From the NCBI RefSeq assembly GCF_003261585.1, contig NZ_POVU01000005.1, positions 1 to 64,000 of the forward strand: a DNA stretch of 64,000 nucleotides, read 5' to 3'. Both the position numbers and the translations under genes were made by a program. The stretch is from Acinetobacter sp. MB5 (GTDB lineage Bacteria; Pseudomonadota; Gammaproteobacteria; Pseudomonadales; Moraxellaceae). This document shows, piece by piece, positions 55,944-64,000 of the stretch. The notes under the pieces are model-generated. The model was not told the origin of the DNA, searched no databases, and saw only the letters and a program-made list of their open reading frames with translations. The first letter of the stretch is position 1. Each line of letters opens with the position of its first letter.

Positions 55944-58190
55944 ATGATTGAAGAACAACAAGGCACACAAGATCAGGATGATGTTGAGGATCTGCTCACA
56001 GTTGATGAGTTGACTGAGATTATGAATGAGATCCAGGAACAACCAGCATGGCGATCTATTGCAGATAAAGAAATGGATTATGCCGATGGTAACCAGCTTG
56101 ATAGTGAATTACTGAAACGAATGCAGCAGATTGGTATTCCTCCAGCAATTGAGGACATGATTGGTCCAGCACTTTTATCTGTTGAAGGATTTGAGCTACA
56201 AACACGTACCGACTGGCGTGTAAAAGCCAATGGTGATGATGGTGATGACGTTGCCGATGCACTCAACTATAAGCTGAACTTGGCTGAGAAGCAGTCTAAG
56301 GCCGATAAAGCCTGTAGTGATGCGTTTCGTACTCAAATTGCTTGTGGTCTTGGCTGGGTTGAAGTAAAGCGTGAGCAAGATCCGTTTAAGTTCCCATATC
56401 GCTGTGTTGTTGTACGCCGTAATGAAATTCATTGGGATATGAAAGCCAGTGAACCTGATTTAAGTGATGCGCGTTGGTTACGCCGTACACGCTGGGTTCA
56501 TCCTAAGCGTTTGGTTCAGGCATTTCCGATGCACAAGGATCTGATTGAAACAGTTGGGCGTTATGGTGGTTCATGGTGGCAGCAAGATCTATCCGTGTTG
56601 GATGGTGGCGGTATGAGCACCAATCTAAACAATGCATGGCTTGAAGCACGTTCATATACGATCAGTGAGCAGTACTGGTACAACCCAACATCTAAAGAAA
56701 TGAATATTGCCGAGGTTTGGTATCGCCGTTGGGTAAAAGTACCTGTATTGAAATTCTATGATGGTCGTGTGGTTGAGTACGATGATGGCAATATTGCACA
56801 TGCAATCGCGATTGTGCAGGGCATGGCTACAGTGGAACAGGCAACTATCTCGAAAGTACGGCGTTCCTATTGGTTAGGCCCACATTGTTTGCATGATAGC
56901 CCTTCACCATATTTGCATCATTATTTCCCATATGTGCCATTTTGGGGATTTAAAGAAGATAACACGGGTGTACCTTATGGCTTTGTACGCCGTATGAAGT
57001 ACAACCAGGATAGCATCAATAGCGGTATCTCTAAGTTACGTTGGGGTATGAGTGTTACGCGTGTCGAGCGTACCAAAGGTGCTGTAGCGATGACGGATGA
57101 GCAGTTACGCCGTCAGGTTGCACGTCCAGATGCCGATATTATTCTTGATGCAAACCATATGCAGAAACCAGGTGCGCGTTTTGATGTGAAGCGTGACTTT
57201 GATTTATCTCAGCAGCATTTCCAATTACTCAATGACAACCGTGCAGCCATCGAGCGTGTCAGTAATATCACATCAGGTTTTCAGGGTAAGAAAGGCAATG
57301 CCAATTCAGGCAAGCAAGAACAGCTGCAGATTGAGCAATCGAATCAAACCTTGATGAAGATCATGGATAATTTCCGCGAAGCACGGACGTTAATGGGTGA
57401 AATGCTTTTATCTATGATTGTTGAAGATTTTGGTACTCGTCCGCATACCATCAAGATTAAAGGTGATGCTGTACGTGATGAGCGTGAGATTATGATCAAT
57501 AAGCCCGAAGTGGACGAACTTGGTTATCCTTATATGTCGAATGATGTGCAGCGCGTTCGTTTGAAAGTCATTCTTGATGATGTACCAAGTACCAGCACGT
57601 TCAAAGAGCAGCAGCTTAATTCATTGTCTGAGGTCACTAAATCATTACCTGCCAATATTCAAACGGCGGTATTACCTTACGTTATGGCGCTTACGGATAT
57701 TCCGTACAAGAAGGAAATTATTGACTCAATTAAACAAGCCAGCCAAGCACAGACACCTGAGCAAATCCAACAGCAGATCCAAGAAGCCGTTAAGCAAGCA
57801 CTGGCCAATGCAGGTAATGAGATTAAATTGCGTGAGCTGGAGATTAAAGAACGTAAGGCTGGCAGTGAGATCAGGGAAATTGATGCACGTTCAGTACAGA
57901 TCGGTGTACAAGCGGCTTATTCTGCAATGCAAGCAGGTGCTCAGGTCGCTCAAATGCCGCAGATTGCACCTATTGCCGATGAGGTGATGAAAGGAGCAGG
58001 GTATCAACGTCCTAACCCAATGGGTGATGATCCAAACTATCCTACGCCATCCAACGTACAGGTTGCACCTAACCAACAGATGCCGCAGGTACATGAGAAT
58101 ACTAATCCGATGTATCCTCCTGTGCCACAGCATGCAGGTACAGGGATGCAGGGTATTGAAACTCAACGGACTGGTGATAATTTGCAGTAA
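55944..58190 (+). CDS. P22-type portal protein
   Basis: A 748-residue portal. RSIADKEMDYADGNQLDSEL, IPPAIEDMIGPALLSVEG and the EIHWDMKASEPDLSDARW segment are typical of the podovirus P22 gp1 group. The C-terminal 150 residues are Gln/Pro-rich and helical (barrel-like region), ending in a disordered tail. Follows large terminase by 14 bases. Confidence 0.88.
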   Translation: MIEEQQGTQDQDDVEDLLTVDELTEIMNEIQEQPAWRSIADKEMDYADGNQLDSELLKRMQQIGIPPAIEDMIGPALLSVEGFELQTRTDWRVKANGDDGDDVADALNYKLNLAEKQSKADKACSDAFRTQIACGLGWVEVKREQDPFKFPYRCVVVRRNEIHWDMKASEPDLSDARWLRRTRWVHPKRLVQAFPMHKDLIETVGRYGGSWWQQDLSVLDGGGMSTNLNNAWLEARSYTISEQYWYNPTSKEMNIAEVWYRRWVKVPVLKFYDGRVVEYDDGNIAHAIAIVQGMATVEQATISKVRRSYWLGPHCLHDSPSPYLHHYFPYVPFWGFKEDNTGVPYGFVRRMKYNQDSINSGISKLRWGMSVTRVERTKGAVAMTDEQLRRQVARPDADIILDANHMQKPGARFDVKRDFDLSQQHFQLLNDNRAAIERVSNITSGFQGKKGNANSGKQEQLQIEQSNQTLMKIMDNFREARTLMGEMLLSMIVEDFGTRPHTIKIKGDAVRDEREIMINKPEVDELGYPYMSNDVQRVRLKVILDDVPSTSTFKEQQLNSLSEVTKSLPANIQTAVLPYVMALTDIPYKKEIIDSIKQASQAQTPEQIQQQIQEAVKQALANAGNEIKLRELEIKERKAGSEIREIDARSVQIGVQAAYSAMQAGAQVAQMPQIAPIADEVMKGAGYQRPNPMGDDPNYPTPSNVQVAPNQQMPQVHENTNPMYPPVPQHAGTGMQGIETQRTGDNLQ

Positions 58191-58278
58191 ATTTCATATT
58201 TCTGAATATATAAATGTGATATTTATAGTTTTGTACCTATCAATGGTGATAGGTACTTTTACTATAAGGATAAATATC

Positions 58279-58551
58279 GTGTTTAATCATAAAGAAATTC
58301 AAGATTTGATCGAAGATACTAAAAAATTGCGTGATCAATATAAGCAACAACTTGAAGGTTTCAAAAATACAAAACCAGCAGATTTGGAGGGTGAAGAATT
58401 TATAGTTGCAGATGCAAAAGCACAAGGAAGTCCATTAGATCTCGATCAAATTTATAACGAAATAAAAGATGGTTATGAGCAAACCATTAAATCCTTTGAG
58501 GACACGATTCAGAGATGGACTGATGTATTGAGTGGTAAAAATACCCTGTAA
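58279..58551 (+). CDS. Small coiled-coil phage protein
   Basis: A 90-residue helical protein starting at GTG 58279 with AAGGA eight bases upstream. Acidic, heptad-like (EIQDLIEDTKKLRDQYKQQL). Not recognised. Its stop coincides with the first copy of the CCCTGTAAGGC repeat (58544-58554). Confidence 0.6.
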   Translation: MFNHKEIQDLIEDTKKLRDQYKQQLEGFKNTKPADLEGEEFIVADAKAQGSPLDLDQIYNEIKDGYEQTIKSFEDTIQRWTDVLSGKNTL

Positions 58552-58554
58552 GGC

Positions 58555-58926
58555 ATGAGTGATTTGTTATATTCACTAATAATCAAGGCAAGCATGATCG
58601 CTTGTCTTTTTTATATGACAGTTAATGTGAGATTTTTGGCACATGTTTCGAGATTTTTTTACAGGCTTTTCATTTCAGAAAATTAACAATGAAAATGTCC
58701 CTAGTTGGATTTATAGAGTTTTCAATCTTCTTCACTTCATGTCTATGAAACATAAAAAATTTAGAAAATATCGATCTAAAACCTCAGAATCTAGAGCGTA
58801 TCAAAACTTATGCCGTTGTTATCAATAGCGTGATTAAGATGTAACAAGTGAAAATGTGGTCTTGAATAAACCTCACAATATATTGAAAATTGAGGATACA
58901 AGAATTTAGAGTTGCAGGCACAAACA
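58555..58926. other. Stretch without a supported gene
   Basis: About 370 AT-rich bases. An ATG-started 61-codon frame at 58643-58828 has no ribosome-binding site and unconvincing composition, so I leave it out. Nothing else assigned. Confidence 0.4.
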
Positions 58927-59544
58927 ATGGCAATATCCACACTTATAACAATATTAGGGATTATCGCTTTAGTGATTTATTTCAGGCTTAGCTCCAAAAA
59001 CCGTCAATGGCATTTGGATAAAAACGGAGTTATGAATCACAATCGAATTGAGTACACACCATTTTTTAAAATTGATGAACAAGACTTCCAGTGGATACCT
59101 GACGTTGTAAAAAAATACTTTCCCGAAGGTCATTGTACTGTGAAGAAATACGGCAGTGGGGCGAAAAATATTCTGATCGTAAACAGCTCTATTTATTATC
59201 ACCAATACTTAATCCGTGAAGAAGGTACAGATGAATTGCTACTGCATGGCTGGGGTACTATTATGGACAGTATATGGTATGTAGAGATGCGTGATAACAA
59301 TAGCTACTGCATGTATCTGTTTCGACCATGCGAGCTTTTGGTGGAAAATCATTACGTGTTTTTTAAAGGCAGATTCGTGGAAGGTACAATTGCTGACTTG
59401 AAGAAAGGTTTTGATGCATGGCAGGCAGCGCAAAAGGATTTTGTGAAAAAGCATCAAGATAGTATTAATATACTAAAAAACAATATCATCGCAAATCAAA
59501 AGCAGTATGACACAGAGGTTTATAAGCACCCTGAATATCATTAA
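58927..59544 (+). CDS. Membrane-anchored cargo protein of unknown function
   Basis: A 205-residue protein with an N-terminal membrane helix (about 3-22, STLITILGIIALVIYF) and a soluble domain containing many aromatic residues. ATG 58927 is preferred over an upstream in-frame TTG at 58912. Not recognised. Lies in the block between portal and scaffold. Confidence 0.6.
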   Translation: MAISTLITILGIIALVIYFRLSSKNRQWHLDKNGVMNHNRIEYTPFFKIDEQDFQWIPDVVKKYFPEGHCTVKKYGSGAKNILIVNSSIYYHQYLIREEGTDELLLHGWGTIMDSIWYVEMRDNNSYCMYLFRPCELLVENHYVFFKGRFVEGTIADLKKGFDAWQAAQKDFVKKHQDSINILKNNIIANQKQYDTEVYKHPEYH

Positions 59545-59547
59545 TTT

Positions 59548-59749
59548 TCCACAATCTCAGAAGAACAAAAATTACTTAATGCTGCTAGTTATGGTAATCG
59601 GATTGATCAATGGAAATCTTAACTTAGTTTCGTGTGGGAACTACCGTACCATAGAATTATTGCTAGAAATTTTACGTGGTCCGAATGTAGGTAGTGATCT
59701 GACAGATAAAGCACGTGTCAAGCTATCTGAATTAGTGGATACAATTTAA
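59548..59749 (+). pseudogene. Possible frameshifted small gene
   Basis: One frame reads SEEQKLLNAASYGNRIDQWK and stops at 59622. A second frame then continues NYRTIELLLEILRG to KLSELVDTI and stops at 59749. Both pieces look coding and could be one broken helical protein. An undisrupted 80-codon frame covering 59507-59749 is the alternative. Confidence 0.3.
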
Positions 59750-59913
59750 TCTTATCGATTCTATTGGGTGCAGAAATCTCTGTACCCATGACTTATTAAC
59801 CTCTTTGTTTGATTGTTTGGAAGTTTTTGCAATAATATTACAGGCTATTTTTAATTAGAATTTCTTATATGAATAGTAAATGATGTTAAATTTCAATAAT
59901 ATAAAGGAAAGTT

Positions 59914-60126
59914 ATGAATAACAAAGATTATAATGGAAAAGACTTTAATCGCTTAGATAAAGTAGATAAAGATGCTGATTTCTTTGGTTTATTTTTCTTA
60001 CTGGTTAAAGCTTTTATCATTTTATATGTTTTAAGTTGGGTGCTAAATAAAGTAGTTTATTATTATCTTGTTTTTTATCATAATTTTATAGAACCTATAG
60101 TCTCTTTCTTTAAACATTTGTTTTGA
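59914..60126 (+). CDS. Small membrane protein
   Basis: A 70-residue protein: polar, Asp/Lys-rich N-terminus (about 1-22) and one or two hydrophobic helices (about 23-62). AAAGGAAAG precedes the ATG. Ends 185 bases before a rightward terminator. Not recognised. Confidence 0.6.
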   Translation: MNNKDYNGKDFNRLDKVDKDADFFGLFFLLVKAFIILYVLSWVLNKVVYYYLVFYHNFIEPIVSFFKHLF

Positions 60127-60310
60127 AAACAAAAAATTAATTGATATCTGTTAAGTTCTGTAGCACCTTCTATATCAATTATCTTATTAGAACCAGATAG
60201 CGCCGTAGACTATGAATCTATAACAAGTTAAATTGATATTGTTCTGAAAGCAGGGCTGATGTATTCGCAAGAACGAGATAACCCATAAAAGGCTTAGAGT
60301 AGGAATAAAG

Positions 60311-60332
60311 ACCACCTTCGGGTGGTTTTTTA
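60311..60332 (+). terminator. Terminator at the convergent junction
   Basis: ACCACC-TTCG-GGTGGT (60311-60326), a UUCG-tetraloop hairpin followed by TTTTTT; the opposite strand has CTTTATT. Confidence 0.85.
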
Positions 60333-60341
60333 ATATGGTAC

Positions 60342-61292
60342 TTAACGAAGATTAAGTGACTTATACATTCGATCATTAATGGATGACGTGATGTAATTGA
60401 AATCTGATATACCAAGAATACAAACCAATAATCGGCAAATTAAATTTCGCATTTCTAGTGTGGCATTTTTATGTTTTTTATCAAACTGATTACCCCCATA
60501 AAGCGAAAAACCTAGTGGTTCATCAAAAAATAGAGATTCATGCATTGTATCATTTCGAACAGTTGATATCTCTGAGTTTTTACCGCAAGTAATAGCCCAA
60601 TCGGGAATAGTAATATTAAATTGGTTGCACATCCATTGAACACGGGCACCATGAGGCATTGTACGCTCAGGTTTAGTATCTGCTTTTTCAACTACAAGCT
60701 TGTAGCACGTGTCCAGTACCATGTATAGATATTGAAACCGCTCGAATGGAAGGCTACTTGGATATTGTGCTAGAAATAATGTATGGATGACAGCCGTAAC
60801 TCGCTTTGTAGTGCGAGAGTTACCACGTTCTGATTCTAGATAATCTAAAGCTAATTTAATCACATCTTCTAGTGAGCAAGGGTACAGTATAAAGTCTACA
60901 AGCGTTTCTGGCTTGATCGGTGTAGCATCAAGAAATCCCCCTTTAGTTATGGTCGTCAACCGCATACCAGTAAAAAATGATAAGCACCATACAACAAAAT
61001 CAAGATCTTCTGGATTCTCATTCTTATAGAGAGTTAATACATGGGTTTTTGGTAAACTAAAAACACGTTCGCTATAGGGCAGAGGTGTAGTTTCTCCACT
61101 AGCAATATCTATTTTTTGTTGAAAACCAGCATATATCCAATTTTTTTGTGTATTTGGGTGCTGAGTAATGAATGTCACTTTCTTTTCATGCTCAGGTAAT
61201 GTCTTTACACTGAATCTCTCATTATCTATGTCTAAAGGCTTTGGATAGAAACCAAACTCAGCCGAAATCCCATCAGTTTGTTCTATTGTCAT
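60342..61292 (-). CDS. Cargo protein with HEPN-like RNxxxH motif
   Basis: A 316-residue protein inserted against the direction of the late genes. The C-terminal half has TVRNDTMHESLF (the RNDTMH core resembles HEPN Rx4H), preceded by a helical region (FERFQYLYMVLDTCYKLVVE). This recalls HEPN effectors fused to a sensor-like N-terminal part. ATG 61292 (MTIEQTDG) has AAGGA ten bases upstream; in-frame starts up to 61322 exist. No family name is assigned. Confidence 0.7.
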   Translation of the reverse strand: MTIEQTDGISAEFGFYPKPLDIDNERFSVKTLPEHEKKVTFITQHPNTQKNWIYAGFQQKIDIASGETTPLPYSERVFSLPKTHVLTLYKNENPEDLDFVVWCLSFFTGMRLTTITKGGFLDATPIKPETLVDFILYPCSLEDVIKLALDYLESERGNSRTTKRVTAVIHTLFLAQYPSSLPFERFQYLYMVLDTCYKLVVEKADTKPERTMPHGARVQWMCNQFNITIPDWAITCGKNSEISTVRNDTMHESLFFDEPLGFSLYGGNQFDKKHKNATLEMRNLICRLLVCILGISDFNYITSSINDRMYKSLNLR

Positions 61293-61324
61293 TATTTTTG
61301 TTTCCTTCTTCATTTGAACCAATA

Positions 61325-61340
61325 CCCCTGTAAGGCTAAC
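61325..61340. repeat. Direct repeat, copy 1
   Basis: CCCCTGTAAGGCTAAC, identical to 61735-61750. A partial copy (CCCTGTAAGGC) is at 58544-58554. Confidence 0.8.
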
Positions 61341-61396
61341 AGTTTTTTGGTATCCACATGCATATTTAATTGAACAAATTCAACGGTAAAATAAGC

Positions 61397-61642
61397 ATGA
61401 AATACATACCAACTCTCCCAAATTTTTTTGGTGCATTTGCTATTACCTTATCTATCTTTATTATGCTTCTAATTATTAAGTCATTAATTTTGAAAGTAAT
61501 GAATCTCTTTGGTGTGCATGCAAGTTTGGACATCTATATTCCTAGCTGGGTGCTCATGTTAGCGACAACAATCACGCATATTGTGATTTACTATGGTTTT
61601 AAACTTGAGTTTGTTGTGAAAAAAAGGTGTATCGAAAATTGA
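61397..61642 (+). CDS. Small two-helix membrane protein
   Basis: An 81-residue protein starting MKYIPTLPNF, with two hydrophobic helices (about 10-33 and 48-67) and a basic end. Enclosed by the two direct repeats and followed by its own terminator. Divergent from the HEPN-like gene; the two could form a pair. Not recognised. Confidence 0.55.
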   Translation: MKYIPTLPNFFGAFAITLSIFIMLLIIKSLILKVMNLFGVHASLDIYIPSWVLMLATTITHIVIYYGFKLEFVVKKRCIEN

Positions 61643-61664
61643 TACTCAGCAAAACAACATAAAG

Positions 61665-61694
61665 ACCTCAGTCGATGAACGATTGAGGTTTTTT
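61665..61694 (+). terminator. Terminator after the two-helix membrane gene
   Basis: ACCTCAGTCG (61665-61674) pairs with CGATTGAGGT (61680-61689, one G-T wobble), then a T-run. Confidence 0.8.
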
Positions 61695-61734
61695 ATGGGT
61701 GAAAAAGGTAAGAATTATTAAAAAAAAAGCTCTC

Positions 61735-61750
61735 CCCCTGTAAGGCTAAC
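61735..61750. repeat. Direct repeat, copy 2
   Basis: Second perfect copy of the 16-bp sequence at 61325-61340, about 115 bases before the scaffold gene. Confidence 0.8.
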
Positions 61751-61865
61751 GCCCTCTGTATTAAATCCTTGAAACTTTCCTCATGTTGAGCAATCAGCAG
61801 CTAAACGCTAGATAACTCTAGCCATTCAGACCTTAGCGGCTACAGCGATAAGTAGTAGGAAAGAC

Positions 61866-62900
61866 ATGGATATTACAGAGCAACAAAACGAGTTGATTGA
61901 AGCTAACGGTGGTAAAGCATCACCTGAACTTGCAGCGCAGCTTTTAGAGCAAGCGTTAAATGGCGATACCGCAAATGCGGAAGAAGGTAGCCAGCCAGCA
62001 GCTACCCAAGTACAGACAGAAGTAACACCTCCAATCGAAGGCGAAGGCAATACGCAGAATGCTGGAACACAGGCACAACAGCAGCCAATTGATGAAAGTC
62101 AATTAAATGCTGAAAACGCCGTGGTAATGGCAAAAGATGGGAAACATACCATTCCTTTTGAAAAGCTTGTAGAAGCACGTTCACAAGGTCAGGAGTGGAA
62201 GCAAAAGTTTGATGAGGCGCAGCAACAATTAGCGCATCTTCGAGCTGAAGCACAGCAACGTCAAGAAGAAGGTCAAGCAGCAACGCTACAAGATAACCAA
62301 GCGAATCTCGCTCAGCAAGCGATTGATCAGGGTGTAGATCCTGCAATCTTTGGTGATTTCAGTGAGAAGGACTTGGCAGCAGGTATTCAAAAGCTTGTTG
62401 ATGATCGTGTAGCGCAAATGGTTGACCAACGTGTGAATGCAGCACTATCACCGATGCACCAACAGCAGCAGATCAGTGCAGAGCAAGCACACTTTAATGA
62501 AATCTTTACGGCGCACCCTGATGCTGAATCTATTGTGGAATCACAAGAGTTTGGTAACTGGATTAGCAAGCAACCTAGCTTTGTTCAATCTGCGTATGAG
62601 ACGGTTCTTAATCAAGGTAATGCGACTCAGGTCGTAGAACTTTTAGGATTGTACAAGTCTGAAACCCAATCAACTCAAGCTGCCCAGCCAAATAATGATG
62701 CGGTCATGGCAGCAGCGCAACAAGCTGTAAAAAAAGCTCAAACACCAGTACCACACAGCCTTACTGATTTGCCAGCAGGTTCACCAGCAGGCGTTTCTCG
62801 TGATGAGCGCGTGGCAGCAATGTCACCAGCGCAAATGCTCGAAGAAATGAGTAGTTGGTCTCCTGAACAGGTTGAAGAATTTATGAATCGCCGTGTGTAA
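61866..62900 (+). CDS. Head scaffolding-like protein
   Basis: A 344-residue Gln/Glu/Ala-rich protein, with a disordered acidic N-terminus, a coiled coil (about 105-155) and a helical C-terminus ending MLEEMSSWSPEQVEEFMNRR. Composition and place between portal and coat fit a scaffold. GGAAAGAC precedes the ATG. Confidence 0.75.
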   Translation: MDITEQQNELIEANGGKASPELAAQLLEQALNGDTANAEEGSQPAATQVQTEVTPPIEGEGNTQNAGTQAQQQPIDESQLNAENAVVMAKDGKHTIPFEKLVEARSQGQEWKQKFDEAQQQLAHLRAEAQQRQEEGQAATLQDNQANLAQQAIDQGVDPAIFGDFSEKDLAAGIQKLVDDRVAQMVDQRVNAALSPMHQQQQISAEQAHFNEIFTAHPDAESIVESQEFGNWISKQPSFVQSAYETVLNQGNATQVVELLGLYKSETQSTQAAQPNNDAVMAAAQQAVKKAQTPVPHSLTDLPAGSPAGVSRDERVAAMSPAQMLEEMSSWSPEQVEEFMNRRV

Positions 62901-62926
62901 AACAAACGTGTAGAGAGTAATTAAAC

Positions 62927-64000
62927 ATGACAAAAACGAATTCCAGTTACGGCGATAAGACCAATATGGTGACACAGGCCGTTGGCCTGTTCGCAACCAA
63001 CATGCAGCGTAATAGCACCTTAAACCGCTTGGCAGGAAAAATGCCAAAAGGTGAAGCTGGTGCTGAAAATACACTGCGTAAGCAAACCAGCTCAGACATG
63101 CCGATTGTCCGTGTGCAGGATCTTGGGAAAGGTAAGGGTGATGAAGTCACTTTCCACTTACTGAACCCTGTAGGCGCGTATCCGATTATGGGCAGTGCCT
63201 ATGCTGAAGGTCGTGGTGTGGGTATGTCTTTGAATGAAGACCGCTTACGTGTTAATCAGGCACGTTTCCCTGTGGACTTGGGTAACGTCATGTCACAGAT
63301 TCGTAGCCCTGCGGATCTGCGTAAGCTTGGCCGTCCCGTTGCACAGAACTTGATGGATCGCTACATGGATCAATCTTCACTTGTGCATATGTGTGGTGCA
63401 CGTGGTTTTCACGACAATATTGAATGGGTTGTTCCTGTTGATTCCCATAAAGATTTCAATGAGATCATGATTAACCGCGTTAAAGCGCCAACCAAAAACC
63501 GCCACTACCTTGTGGATGGTTCAGGTGTACAGCTTTTTACCACTAACTCAGGTGAAGTTGAGCTTTTAACAAGCGAACAATTTACGATGGATGTTGTGGA
63601 TTCAATGAAGTCGGTTATGGATGAAATGCCATTACCACCACCAATTTGTAAGTTTGAAGGTGATGCAGCAGCCGAAGATAGCCCAATCCGCGTGTGGCTA
63701 GTTTCTCCAGCGCAATATAACAGATTTGCAGCGCAACCAGGTTTCCGTTCATTCCAGTCTGCATCACTTGCACGAGCAAGCCAAGCGAAACAACACCCGT
63801 TGTTCTTGGGTGATGTTGGTCTATGGAATGGATTTATTATCCGCAAAATGCCACGTCCAATCCGTTTCTATGCAGGTGACAAAATCCAGTACTGTGCTTC
63901 ATATAACAGCGAAGTCGAATCAAGTGCCGTTGTGCCTGATAGCTTTGGTCAGAAATATGCGATTGATCGTTCTGTCATTCTTGGTGGACAGGCGCTTGCT
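62927..64000 (+). CDS. Major capsid protein, N4-gp56/DUF4043 type (partial)
   Basis: At least 358 residues, running off the right edge. GDEVTFHLLNPVGAYPIMGS, GVGMSLNEDRLRVNQARFPV and RKLGRPVAQNLMDRYMDQ are characteristic of DUF4043/N4-gp56-like coat proteins. Follows the scaffold gene by 26 bases with GAGAG as ribosome-binding site. Confidence 0.85.
   Translation, partial: MTKTNSSYGDKTNMVTQAVGLFATNMQRNSTLNRLAGKMPKGEAGAENTLRKQTSSDMPIVRVQDLGKGKGDEVTFHLLNPVGAYPIMGSAYAEGRGVGMSLNEDRLRVNQARFPVDLGNVMSQIRSPADLRKLGRPVAQNLMDRYMDQSSLVHMCGARGFHDNIEWVVPVDSHKDFNEIMINRVKAPTKNRHYLVDGSGVQLFTTNSGEVELLTSEQFTMDVVDSMKSVMDEMPLPPPICKFEGDAAAEDSPIRVWLVSPAQYNRFAAQPGFRSFQSASLARASQAKQHPLFLGDVGLWNGFIIRKMPRPIRFYAGDKIQYCASYNSEVESSAVVPDSFGQKYAIDRSVILGGQALA

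Noticed and set aside
58024..58278. N-terminal extension of the 90-residue coiled-coil protein
   Set aside because: This part is an out-of-frame shadow of the portal 3' end; GTG 58279 has a proper ribosome-binding site.
58643..58828. 61-codon ORF
   Set aside because: No ribosome-binding site and a composition like AT-rich noncoding sequence.
1..64000. CRISPR arrays, rRNA, tRNA genes and insertion sequences
   Set aside because: No regularly spaced repeat-spacer pattern, no tRNA cloverleaf I could recognise and no transposase ORF were seen.

Overview
The window looks like an Acinetobacter chromosome with the left part of an integrated tailed-phage genome. The genus call rests on the AT-rich coding style, the gene neighbourhoods (lptD-surA beside amgK-murU; exbB-exbD-msbA-lpxK-kdsB-holB-pilZ-tatD; cmk-rpsA-ihfB-lapA-pyrF) and a stand-alone malate synthase G. 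I did not identify the species.

Bases 1-35.3 kb are ordinary host core genome. They begin with the 3' end of a Gly-rich protein gene. Next come outer-membrane biogenesis (lptD-surA, minus strand), peptidoglycan recycling (amgK-murU), rsmG and parA-parB. A long, tightly coupled operon follows (exbB, exbD, msbA, lpxK, kdsB, holB, a PilZ gene, tatD, a TetR regulator), which joins lipid A/Kdo supply and export to a polymerase clamp-loader subunit. Then come a QueD-like enzyme, ung, an acyl-CoA hydratase/hydrolase and tadA; a periplasmic amino-acid binding protein; cmk, rpsA, ihfB, lapA and pyrF; zapE; glcB; an SOS-associated peptidase of the YedK/HMCES type; an RcnB-like periplasmic protein; a LysR regulator; a small HD alarmone-hydrolase-like protein; a 2H phosphoesterase; and cobU-cobT-cobC-cobS for nucleotide-loop assembly of cobalamin.

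From about 35.7-35.9 kb to the right edge (64 kb, unfinished) lies a prophage with lambda-like logic. A leftward operon carries a small membrane protein, a RecE-like nuclease, a RecT-like annealing protein and a PrtN-like activator. It is driven from a left promoter with operator half-sites (39.38-39.42 kb) that match those in the cI/cro control region (43.16-43.24 kb). Rightward from cro come small regulators, an O-like replication protein with an iteron cluster inside its gene, and a RuvC-like resolvase. Packaging and head genes start at 53.5 kb: small and large terminase, P22-type portal, scaffold-like protein and an N4-gp56/DUF4043-type coat. No integrase is visible in the window.

Three cargo blocks interrupt this plan. 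(1) Directly behind cI, in the position of rexAB in lambda, sit a DUF262 (ParB-like nuclease fold) protein and a HEPN protein, convergent with a C5 cytosine methyltransferase: a probable lysogeny-expressed defence or modification module and the best candidate here for an undescribed system. (2) A 6-kb minus-strand block (47.25-53.25 kb) between replication and terminase carries a phage-borne exonuclease VII (xseA/xseB), a DUF4145 protein and several proteins I do not recognise. (3) A block between portal and scaffold (58.5-61.75 kb), bracketed by copies of a short direct repeat, holds small membrane proteins and a minus-strand protein with a HEPN-like RNxxxH motif.
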